Source: a virus
Virus record (IMG/VR): IMGVR_UViG_3300036826_000250
Coordinates: 1 to 36,274 of that record
DNA length: 36,274 nucleotides
Reading direction: 5' to 3' (one strand)
Shown here: positions 22,396 through 27,946 of the stretch, piece after piece
Position numbering within the stretch: position 1 is the first letter of the stretch
Layout of the letters: the number at the start of each line of letters is the position of its first letter
The notes under the pieces: generated by a model
What the model was told of the DNA's origin: nothing
What the model saw: the letters and a program-made list of their open reading frames with translations, nothing else
The model's database searches: none
Made by a program: the position numbers and the translations under genes

Positions 22396-22653
22396 TCAGT
22401 CGCGGACGTACTCCCGGGCCGGGTCGCCGTCCGGCCGGCGGCGCCCCGTGGTCGGGTGGCGCATCCAGCCAGCGGGCTCGCCGGTCCCGTCCCACGTCAC
22501 GAGGGCGGCGACCGCCGCCTCGGGCGTGTCGTATCACCACTGGTCGTCGAGCACGGGGAAGCGCTCGGGGGTCCAGACGACGAGGCGGGCCCGCCCGAAC
22601 GTGAGCGGGTCCAGCTCGGCGAGCCGACCATCGGGGAGCGCGCGGCGATACAT
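22396..22653 (-). pseudogene. Small phage gene split by an in-frame TGA (39 + 45 codons)
   Basis: Reading from ATG 22653 (TGATG overlap with the previous gene), 39 codons end ERFPVLDDQW then TGA at 22536-22534. The same frame continues for 45 codons with excellent third-position G+C: YDTPEAAVAALVTWDGTGEP, GWMRHPTTGRRRPDGDP, AREYVRD, then a second TGA. The joined protein matches a small phage family I know, in which YRRxLPDGR, a central W and a WDGxGEPxGWxRHPxxGRRRP motif lie in one chain. So the TGA interrupts one gene. Nonsense mutation, sequencing error and read-through are all possible. TGA is a normal stop elsewhere in the window. Confidence 0.82.
22534..22653 (-). CDS. N-terminal fragment of the TGA-split gene (39 aa)
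   Basis: If the TGA at 22536-22534 stops translation, only this 39-residue product is made. It starts at ATG 22653, sharing bases with the previous stop. It consists of YRRALPDGRLAELDPLTFGR and RLVVWTPERFPVLDDQW, a beta-rich half-domain unlikely to fold alone. See the wider entry covering both halves. Confidence 0.6.
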   Translation of the reverse strand: MYRRALPDGRLAELDPLTFGRARLVVWTPERFPVLDDQW

Positions 22654-22880
22654 CAGCCCGCCTTGACGCGGGCGCGGAGCGCCTCGACCACGAGCGCGCG
22701 GCGGGTGACGCCGAGCTCCACGGCGAGCCGCTGGACGTCCCGCCAGAGGTCGGCGGGCACGGGGACATGACAGAAGACCTCGCCCGTCGCGCGGTCGACC
22801 GCCCGTTGCGCGGCGACGCCGCGGCGGGCGAACTCGCGGAGCGCATCGGGGGCCTTCTTCTTCTTCGGGGGCTTCGGCAT
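22653..22880 (-). CDS. Small basic protein with ribbon-helix-helix-like C-terminus (75 aa)
   Basis: ATG 22880 is preceded by AAAGGA at about 9 bases. The N-terminus is lysine-rich (PKPPKKKKAPDALREFARRG). The C-terminal half reads TGEVFCHVPVPADLWRDVQR followed by LAVELGVTRRALVVEALRAR, a strand followed by two helices as in ribbon-helix-helix (Arc/MetJ-like) proteins. A small DNA-binding regulator is plausible, but the strand is not a textbook match. It is coupled by TGATG to the gene after it. Confidence 0.85.
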   Translation of the reverse strand: MPKPPKKKKAPDALREFARRGVAAQRAVDRATGEVFCHVPVPADLWRDVQRLAVELGVTRRALVVEALRARVKAG

Positions 22881-22903
22881 GGGGGAGATCCTTTCGCGGG
22901 GAG

Positions 22904-23080
22904 TCAGGCGTCGCGCTCGTCCTCGACCGACGCCCCCCACGGGCACGCGTCGACGAGGCGCGAGCCGGGACAGCCCGCGCGGGCGGGCCACGTCTCGCCG
23001 GGAATCCCCGACGTGACGCGCCCGTGCCGCGCGGAGATCGCCCGGCGTTGCGCCCAATATGCGCGTTGCGGGCGGGACAT
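22904..23080 (-). CDS. Small unknown protein (58 aa)
   Basis: ATG 23080 to TGA 22904. Nearly every third position is G or C through 58 codons, stronger than in competing frames, which supports coding despite a weak ribosome site (the gene begins 12 bases after the preceding stop). The protein starts with a basic helix (SRPQRAYWAQRRAISARHGR), has a middle TSGIPGETWPARAGCPGSRL and ends in an acidic segment. Two Cys residues (CPGS and CPWG) could bind metal. No family recognised. Confidence 0.78.
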   Translation of the reverse strand: MSRPQRAYWAQRRAISARHGRVTSGIPGETWPARAGCPGSRLVDACPWGASVEDERDA

Positions 23081-23091
23081 GGCAAGGGGGC

Positions 23092-23295
23092 TCAGGCGAC
23101 GCCGTGGTAGTGGCCGTCACCCCACGCGGCGAGCATCGCGTTCCGGATCGCGTCCATCGCGGCGGTGAATTGCGCCTCGGTGAGATCCTCGGGCAGCCCG
23201 AGTCGCTTCGTCTCGAAGTGGTGCCGGATGTACGCCTGGGCGGCGCGTTGGGCGTCGAGGAGGTTCAGGCGCGGGGGATTCTTCTTCGTGGGCAT
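23092..23295 (-). CDS. Small helical protein (67 aa)
   Basis: ATG 23295 has AAGGAG at 7 bases. The sequence is mainly two helices: RLNLLDAQRAAQAYIRHHFE and DLTEAQFTAAMDAIRNAMLA, ending WGDGHYHGVA. No cysteine, no signal. It is the second gene after the YkgJ-like protein in the run of small genes that ends at the terminator. Function unknown. Confidence 0.88.
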   Translation of the reverse strand: MPTKKNPPRLNLLDAQRAAQAYIRHHFETKRLGLPEDLTEAQFTAAMDAIRNAMLAAWGDGHYHGVA

Positions 23296-23320
23296 CGGGG
23301 GGCTCCTTCGGGTGAGGGGT

Positions 23321-23830
23321 TCACAGCGCGGCGACGCCCGGCAGGATCGGCGCGTCGCGATACGCGTCGGGGATCTGCGGCGGATGGACCGGCCCGCCGC
23401 GTCGCGCGGCGAGTCGGGTCCAGTGGGCGCGGTACGCGGACGATTCCAGGATGCGGCGGAGGCCCCAATCGGCGCGCCGATCGCCGACGGTGGTGGGCAG
23501 ATGCGCGTCGAAGTAGGCGCACCCGAACGGCGCGGCCGCGTGGACCCGGCAGCGGTCGTCGCGGTCGAGGAAGAGACATCGCCCCGAGGGGCGACGGCGC
23601 GGGACGAGGGTCGGGACGCGGGCGAGCGTCCCCTGGTGGGTCATCACCACCGCCCCGCTGGACGGGGCGAGCCACGCGTCGAGGTCGGCGGGCTCCACGA
23701 TCAGGCCCGCGACGGCGGCGGCGTTCGCGAGCGGGGCGAGGTCGCCCGGGATCAGATGCCCGGGCCAGCGGGTGCAGAACGCCACGTCGGTCGGGCACGC
23801 GCAGACGGTCCGGGGGAACGGCGGGATCAT
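23321..23830 (-). CDS. YkgJ-like cysteine-cluster protein (169 aa)
   Basis: ATG 23830 overlaps the previous stop by ATGA. Cysteines come in an order seen in the YkgJ/UPF0153 family: CACPTDVAFC near the start, then GRCLFLDRDDRCRVHAAAPF with GCAYFD after it. These proteins bind Zn or an Fe-S cluster through Cys residues and their role is largely unknown. Between the cysteine groups are a helix (PLANAAAVAGLIVEPADLDA) and VVMTHQGTLARVPTLVPRR. The C-terminal third is basic. A phage copy suggests a metal-binding accessory function, which the context does not specify. Confidence 0.87.
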   Translation of the reverse strand: MIPPFPRTVCACPTDVAFCTRWPGHLIPGDLAPLANAAAVAGLIVEPADLDAWLAPSSGAVVMTHQGTLARVPTLVPRRRPSGRCLFLDRDDRCRVHAAAPFGCAYFDAHLPTTVGDRRADWGLRRILESSAYRAHWTRLAARRGGPVHPPQIPDAYRDAPILPGVAAL

Positions 23831-24192
23831 TCGGTCGCCGCCGTCAGGCGGTCGAGCGCGGCGGTGTATTCCTCGATCTTCGATTGCCAGGACATCTCGA
23901 TTTGGGTGGCGCTCGTCTCGCAGCCGCGCACCATGCTCGGGGTGTAGTACTTGCCCGCGCATTCGGCGCGATCCAGGCGCGCGTGCTCGCGTTGCATCGT
24001 GGCGTAGGCGATGAACCGCGCGATTTCGTCTCGCGTGGCCGGCGTCGACGGGCCGCGTCCGCCGCCGCGGATGATCGGGGCATGGCTCGAGACCGATCGG
24101 GCGCCGAATCCCGAATGGACGTCGGGACCGCCCGCGCGGGCGAGCCCGGGCATGAGGCACAGCGCGAGCGTGAGCGTGAGGATGGGGGTCAT
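23827..24192 (-). CDS. Secreted small protein with signal peptide (121 aa)
   Basis: ATG 24192 follows GGAGG at 8 bases. The start TPILTLTLALCLMPGLARA is a signal peptide with a likely cleavage after ARA (residue 20). The mature part has a Gly-rich linker (SHAPIIRGGGRGPS), then helices TRDEIARFIAYATMQREHAR and QSKIEEYTAALDRLTAATE, with two cysteines near residues 78 and 91. A periplasmic or surface helical protein is likely. It lies between a lipoprotein gene and a cysteine-cluster gene, so two envelope-directed genes are neighbours. No family recognised. Confidence 0.88.
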   Translation of the reverse strand: MTPILTLTLALCLMPGLARAGGPDVHSGFGARSVSSHAPIIRGGGRGPSTPATRDEIARFIAYATMQREHARLDRAECAGKYYTPSMVRGCETSATQIEMSWQSKIEEYTAALDRLTAATE

Positions 24193-24193
24193 G

Positions 24194-24245
24194 GGAGGAT
24201 CCTCCGTGCGCGCGGCGACGCGCCCGAAGAGCGGGCGCGCGTCGC
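24194..24245 (-). promoter_or_regulatory. Hairpin plus self-complementary ribosome site upstream of the secreted-protein gene
   Basis: A GC-rich hairpin (arms 24215-24226 and 24232-24245, loop AAGAG on the plus strand, one 2-base bulge) is followed by GGAGGATCCTCC at 24194-24205. This is a perfect 12-bp palindrome that contains the ribosome-binding site of the 121-aa gene. The palindrome could pair the site in dimers or with itself. There is no U tract after the hairpin. Confidence 0.5.
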
Positions 24246-24269
24246 GCGAATGTGTGTGGGGGGCCCCGA

Positions 24270-24728
24270 TCACCGGACGCCGGCGTCGGTCACCGTGAGC
24301 GTGAGCGCGTCGGTCGCGCCGTGAACGGATTCGGAGACGAACGCGAACGGGAGCCGATTCGAGGGATGCCCCGCGCGGTCGATGACGTAGAGCGTGCCGG
24401 TCACGGCGAGGCCGCGCCCGCGATACGTGGCGATGATGAACACGCGATTGGTCTGGCGGGTCGGGTCGCACCCGGCCGCGCAAATGGTGAGCGCGGTGGA
24501 CACCGGGCCGAGATTCGAGTCGGCGACGATGGTGCCGCCGAACAGATCGGCGTCCGCGTCGAACGAATCGGCTTCGAGCTTCACGATGCCGCAACAACTG
24601 TTCACGGCTTGCTGGACGGTCAAATTGGCGATCACCGGCGCCGGGTTCGGGCCCGACGAGGAGTGATGACTGCACGCCGCGAGCGCGACGACGCCGAGGG
24701 CGAGGACGATCAGACGGAATCGGGACAT
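24270..24728 (-). CDS. Phage-encoded lipoprotein with Ig-like domain (152 aa)
   Basis: ATG 24728 follows AAAGGAGG at about 9 bases. The start SRFRLIVLALGVVALAAC is a signal peptide with an LAAC lipobox, so Cys19 would be lipidated by signal peptidase II processing. After a Ser/His linker the body is beta-rich (PVIANLTVQQAVNS, KLEADSFDADADLFGGTIVA, RGRGLAVTGTLYVIDRAGH), resembling an Ig- or cadherin-like domain with a DADADL turn. Three extra Cys residues (CC near residues 45-46, CAAGC further on) may form disulfides. Superinfection exclusion, lysogenic conversion or cell-surface binding are possible; none is shown. Confidence 0.9.
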   Translation of the reverse strand: MSRFRLIVLALGVVALAACSHHSSSGPNPAPVIANLTVQQAVNSCCGIVKLEADSFDADADLFGGTIVADSNLGPVSTALTICAAGCDPTRQTNRVFIIATYRGRGLAVTGTLYVIDRAGHPSNRLPFAFVSESVHGATDALTLTVTDAGVR

Positions 24729-24798
24729 GAGGCGGCCCCTCCTTTGAGGCCCGACGGATGGGATGCGTGGGTGCATCGGTGCGGACGACGGCGGCGGA

Positions 24799-25176
24799 TT
24801 ACGCGCGGCGTCGCGGGACGCCGGTGCGCATGGACGACAGGACGATCTGCGTGGCGTCGAGCGCGGTGAGCCCGAGTCGGGCGTTCATCTCGTCCGCGAC
24901 GGTCTGGGCGTCGCGGAACGTGCTGAACACCGCGCCCCGGTACGGGCGGTACCCGGGCTCGTCTGCTTCGGCGATGGCGAGCCCCCACGGGAACGCGTCG
25001 TCCTCGGCCGCGTCGTCGCGGAGGACGGCGGTGTAGGCGAAGCGCTCCTTGAGGGTGGTGGTGATGCGCCCCTGCCCCTGGCAGTACGGGCACGTGGACT
25101 GCCCCGGCGGGCGGGACGGGAGCCACCCGTCGCCGCCGCACGCGGTGCAGACGCGAGAGACGCTGGAGGTGTTCAT
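24799..25176 (-). CDS. DnaJ-type zinc-finger protein (125 aa)
   Basis: ATG 25176 overlaps the previous TGA by ATGA; the gene ends in TAA. Two CxxCxGxG-like motifs, CTACGGDGW at residues 10-18 and CPYCQGQGRI near residues 29-38, form one DnaJ-type zinc-binding unit. The rest (KERFAYTAVLRDDAAEDDAF, TFRDAQTVADEMNARLGL, DATQIVLSSM) is alpha/beta. There is no J domain, so it is not a co-chaperone in itself. The zinc unit may serve protein binding. About 70 bases without a gene separate it from the lipoprotein gene. Confidence 0.88.
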   Translation of the reverse strand: MNTSSVSRVCTACGGDGWLPSRPPGQSTCPYCQGQGRITTTLKERFAYTAVLRDDAAEDDAFPWGLAIAEADEPGYRPYRGAVFSTFRDAQTVADEMNARLGLTALDATQIVLSSMRTGVPRRRA

Positions 25177-25304
25177 CGGGATTCCTCCGTCCGGCCGCAA
25201 TCGAAGACGCACGGGCCCCGGTGGCCGACGTCGCAGAGACATCGGCACCGGAAGCCCGCGCGGTGCGTGTGCGGGCAGGGGGCGTTGCACTTGACGGTGG
25301 GCAT
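25173..25304 (-). CDS. Cysteine-rich micro-protein (43 aa)
   Basis: ATG 25304 shares bases with the previous stop (TGATG) and the TGA overlaps the next start (ATGA). Seven of 43 residues are Cys with His nearby: CNAPCPHTH, CRCLCDVGH and CVFDCG. A treble-clef or double zinc knuckle is likely. Small phage proteins with the GFRCRCxCxxGHRGPC pattern are known, with no assigned role. The overlaps on both sides are strong evidence for translation. Confidence 0.86.
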   Translation of the reverse strand: MPTVKCNAPCPHTHRAGFRCRCLCDVGHRGPCVFDCGRTEESR

Positions 25305-26317
25305 CAATCCTCCTCGAGGGCGATGGCGCGCCGCTTCTTCGCCACGAGCATCGGCGCGATCGCCTGCTTGATCTGTTGAAAGCCCGCGCGGGTGCGGGCG
25401 CGGACGTCCGCCTGCTCCCGGATCGACTCCGGGTCGACGCCCGCCATGAGGGCGCGGGCCTTGTCCACGAGCGTGGCGAGTTGCCCGTCGTCGGTCAGGT
25501 TGCGGGCGCGGAACGTGTCGAGGAACTCCTTGACCCGCACGAGCGAGGTGTCGCGGAAGACCTGGGGCTTGCCGTTGGTGCGATCGGTCATCTTCTCGAC
25601 CATCTCGTCCACCACCTCGCCCATCGCGACGCGGAGCGCGATGCGGACGTCCTCGGCGGCGGACGCCATCGAGGCCTCGAACTCGGCGGTGGCCCGCCCG
25701 GCGAGCGCGGTGGAGATCCGGGCGAGCTGCCCGCCCGGCACCCCGAAGGAAATGTACGACCACCGGAAATCGAACAGGCCCGTCAGCGTGTCGACCGACG
25801 GGTATTCGTCCGGGTTGAACAGCGAGCCGAGCCGCGTCCGCGCGTCCTCCACGAGGCGCGGGTAAGCGGCGATGAACGCCTGAATCAGCGGCTTCCGCCG
25901 CGTGACGAACTCGGTCAACGTCGCGTCGACCTCGGCGAGGAGATCGAGCGCGACGAGATAGACGCCGTGACGGAAGAACGTGGCGGGGAGCGCGCGCCGG
26001 TAGATGTACCGCCGGGCGTCGGAATCGAGCCGCCGGATCGCCGTCAGCTCGTCGGATTCGAAAATGATCTTGGCGACGCGGATCATGTCCTTGTCGGCGT
26101 CGACCTCGACGGCCTCGGACGTGAGGCGCCGGCGCGTGCCGATCCGGCGCATGGTGACGGACAGACAGACCGCGCGGTCGAGGAGGTCGAGCCCGCCGCG
26201 CGGAGCCTCGGGCGTGGGCGCGGGCCCGATCGCCGCCTTCCGCCGCAGGACGGCGGCGACCTTCGGGAGCGTCTTCTTCGTGGGCGTCTTGGGCATCGTC
26301 AGGGTGGGCATCGTCAT
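25304..26317 (-). CDS. DUF3150-like protein of the AAA module (337 aa)
   Basis: Starts at ATG 26317 or, with better spacing from GGAG, at ATG 26311. The N-terminal 35 residues are basic and Thr/Pro-rich. The body is helical: LDRAVCLSVTMRRIGTRRRL at about 45-64, YIYRRALPATFFRHGVYLVA near 105, DATLTEFVTRRKPLIQAFIA near 130, then YPSVDTLTGLFDFRWSYISF and VPGGQLARIS. The order of elements resembles DUF3150, whose members often sit near phage AAA ATPases. The match is from memory of the pattern. It is downstream of the DUF2997-like gene in the AAA operon. No catalytic motif is visible. Confidence 0.9.
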   Translation of the reverse strand: MTMPTLTMPKTPTKKTLPKVAAVLRRKAAIGPAPTPEAPRGGLDLLDRAVCLSVTMRRIGTRRRLTSEAVEVDADKDMIRVAKIIFESDELTAIRRLDSDARRYIYRRALPATFFRHGVYLVALDLLAEVDATLTEFVTRRKPLIQAFIAAYPRLVEDARTRLGSLFNPDEYPSVDTLTGLFDFRWSYISFGVPGGQLARISTALAGRATAEFEASMASAAEDVRIALRVAMGEVVDEMVEKMTDRTNGKPQVFRDTSLVRVKEFLDTFRARNLTDDGQLATLVDKARALMAGVDPESIREQADVRARTRAGFQQIKQAIAPMLVAKKRRAIALEED

Positions 26318-26338
26318 GTCTCCGTGAATGCGCGTGCG

Positions 26339-26575
26339 TCACGCGTCGTGGGTGTGGGTGGTGTCGACGTCGTGGGCGTGTTCCCAGCCGTCGTGTGAAT
26401 GGACGTGGGCGTGGCGCCCCTCGGGCCGGGTCTCGGTCGTGGTCGTGCCGCCCTGGAGGCGGCGGATCGTGGCGAGGAACGCGTCCGCGTTCTCGTGATT
26501 GGGCGCGGACACCGCGTCGGTCTCCGTCTTCACGGTGCCGTCGCGGAGGATCGTGATGCGAATGCGGTCAGCCAT
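26339..26575 (-). CDS. DUF2997-like protein with His-rich tail (78 aa)
   Basis: ATG 26575 lies 8 bases inside the end of the preceding gene, after AGGAG. Residues 4-17 (RIRITILRDGTVKT) and the following NADAFLATIRRLQGG match the short DUF2997 family (IxIxIxPDGxVxxE, then CxxATxxLE). The last 28 residues are unusual, with nine His among Asp and Thr (HAHVHSHDGWEHAHD). A His/Asp-rich tail can bind Ni, Zn or Cu. DUF2997 proteins occur next to DUF1257 proteins and Ycf46-type AAA ATPases, as here. Function unknown. Confidence 0.9.
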   Translation of the reverse strand: MADRIRITILRDGTVKTETDAVSAPNHENADAFLATIRRLQGGTTTTETRPEGRHAHVHSHDGWEHAHDVDTTHTHDA

Positions 26576-26858
26576 TGGACTCTCCTGGCGCGGCGAGCCG
26601 CGCGTGTTGGGTGAGGATCGTGCGGGCGGGCTCCGTGACGGCGAGCCCCCAGGTGCCGCCGAGGGTGCAGACCGCCCAGATCGTCGCGTCGAGCTCGCGC
26701 CGGACGGCGACGTGGGACGGCTCGGCCTGATAGCGGAGGGCGAGGTACGAGGCCCGCCGCAGGAGCGAGGACAGGAACTGCCGCTCCTCGGCGGGGAGAT
26801 CGACGTCGGCCCGCGTGGGTGCGGCGACGTGGAGCGTGACCGGGAAGCGGGCGGTCAT
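26568..26858 (-). CDS. Small protein of the AAA module (96 aa)
   Basis: ATG 26858 is fused to the previous stop by TGATG, and the end overlaps the next gene by 8 bases. The sequence starts with strands (TARFPVTLHVAAPTRADVDL), then a long helix PAEERQFLSSLLRRASYLAL and a second VRRELDATIWAVCTLGGTWG. It lies between the DUF1257-like and DUF2997-like genes, so it probably belongs to the same unit. No family recognised. Confidence 0.88.
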   Translation of the reverse strand: MTARFPVTLHVAAPTRADVDLPAEERQFLSSLLRRASYLALRYQAEPSHVAVRRELDATIWAVCTLGGTWGLAVTEPARTILTQHARLAAPGESNG

Positions 26859-27229
26859 CAGTCCGCCCGCGTGAAGACGAGCGCGCGCTCGCCGGTCTGG
26901 GCGTCGACGTCGTCCGCCTCGACGTCCCACCCCATCTGGGCGGCGGCGACGGTGACGACTTCGCGGGCGTAGGCCTGCTTGATCGCGTCGATGAGGACGT
27001 CGGCGCGGTCGCGCCCGACGCCCTGCACGGTGACGACGTCGGGGCCGATCAGGACGGTGGCGCCGTCCGTGACGAAGCGGAGCCCGTTCAGCGGGTCGCC
27101 CGTCCGGTGGCGGTAGAGGGTGAGGGTCTCGGGCTCGACGGCGAAGCGCGTCTGGATGGCGAGGGCGAGGAGCCCCCGGTCGGCGGCTTCGAGTTTCGCG
27201 GTCGTGCGTTGGATCTGCCAACAGGGCAC
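26858..27229 (-). CDS. DUF1257-like protein of the AAA module (123 aa)
   Basis: GTG 27229 has AAGGAG 8 bases before it. The protein has alternating strands and helices: PCWQIQRTTAKLEAADRGLL, LALAIQTRFAVEPETLTLYR, TVLIGPDVVTVQGVGRDRAD and VLIDAIKQAYAREVVTVAAA, ending MGWDVEADDVDAQTGE. This resembles the Ycf35/DUF1257 pattern, where an A-L-A-G-Y-like helix, a VVxxG strand and a YxxxxVxxxAxxxGWxV end are typical. Ycf35-, DUF2997- and Ycf46-like genes occur together in several genomes, and the same trio is seen here. The match is moderate. Confidence 0.88.
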   Translation of the reverse strand: MPCWQIQRTTAKLEAADRGLLALAIQTRFAVEPETLTLYRHRTGDPLNGLRFVTDGATVLIGPDVVTVQGVGRDRADVLIDAIKQAYAREVVTVAAAQMGWDVEADDVDAQTGERALVFTRAD

Positions 27230-27233
27230 TGGA

Positions 27234-27725
27234 CTATCTCCTTTTGCGCGCGATGGCGCAGGTGCGACATGTGATGTAGGTGCCCGAGCGACCGTCACGC
27301 CGGCGGTACCACGCCGTCATGCCGTGTCGAGCGAGAAGGTGTCCGCGCTGACACCGACGACGGACGCCGCGCACGGTGGCCCGCGCGAGTCGCCCGGTCA
27401 TCGGATCACGACCGATCTCGCCGCGCTCCAGATGAAGGCGGCTGTGACAGCCGCGACAGAGGAAGTCGATGTTGCTCGGGTCGTTGTTCAGCGAATTGCC
27501 GTCGCGATGATGCCGAAACGCGGGACGTCCGCACGCGCAGCGTTGCGGAGGGAACGCGCGTTGCGCTCGTTTCCAGCCAGCGGCGCGCGAGGCGCGGTCG
27601 CCCTTTGAAACGGCGGCGCGTTGCCGTTGGCGAGCCTCGGGCGTGAGCCCGAGACGGAGGTGATGATGTTGGACAAAGCGTCGACCGCGCGCGATCCGTG
27701 TGCCACAGCCGCAGGCGCACGTCAT
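27234..27725 (-). CDS. HNH endonuclease with flanking zinc knuckles (163 aa)
   Basis: ATG 27725 is joined to the previous stop by TGATG; ends in TAG. The HNH core is complete: CACGRPAFRHHRDGNSLN at about 63-80, NNDPSNIDFLCRGCHSRLH at 80-98. His72-His73 and Asn86 are candidate catalytic residues, and the CxC...CxxC cysteines hold Zn. Two further Cys groups lie outside: CACGCG at 3-8 and CQRGH...CRTC near 125-155. Free-standing HNH genes in phages are often homing endonucleases that spread by cutting alleles lacking them. It splits the AAA-module genes, which fits a mobile insertion. Some HNH proteins instead assist packaging. Confidence 0.93.
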   Translation of the reverse strand: MTCACGCGTRIARGRRFVQHHHLRLGLTPEARQRQRAAVSKGDRASRAAGWKRAQRAFPPQRCACGRPAFRHHRDGNSLNNDPSNIDFLCRGCHSRLHLERGEIGRDPMTGRLARATVRGVRRRCQRGHLLARHGMTAWYRRRDGRSGTYITCRTCAIARKRR

Positions 27726-27943
27726 CACGACGCATCGAGTTTGGTGAGAGTGAGGGTCACGCCGCGCACCGCCCGCCGGCGACCGGTGGATTGGGCGCGG
27801 AAGTCGCGGACGAGCGCCCGCGCCGCCCGGTTGGCGGCGACGGACGCGGTCGAGGCCGACACGCGGGAGAGCCGCGCGCCGGGTTGCCAATAGCGCCCGT
27901 CGAAGACGGACGCGTTGGTGACGAGCCATTCGATGCGAGGCAT
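27725..27943 (-). CDS. Small protein after the AAA ATPase (72 aa)
   Basis: ATG 27943 follows AAGGAG located in the last codons of the AAA gene. The sequence has an N-terminal PRIEWLVTNASVFDGRYWQP, a basic middle helix (SVAANRAARALVRDFRAQST) and a strand VRGVTLTLTKLDAS. It is coupled by TGATG to the HNH gene. Possibly a dsRBD-like or small regulatory partner of the ATPase, but I recognise no family and the guess is weak. Confidence 0.87.
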   Translation of the reverse strand: MPRIEWLVTNASVFDGRYWQPGARLSRVSASTASVAANRAARALVRDFRAQSTGRRRAVRGVTLTLTKLDAS

Positions 27944-27946
27944 CGG

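Noticed and set aside
22295-22396. A 33-codon frame with TGATG and ATGA overlaps between the TGA-split gene and the Zn-ribbon gene
   Set aside because: It lies entirely over the intrinsic terminator, its sequence is the hairpin itself, and its codon pattern is poor.
22534-22536. Genome-wide recoding of TGA to Trp
   Set aside because: TGA ends most genes here, often within TGATG or ATGA overlaps where the next start depends on it. Only a local event can explain the split gene.
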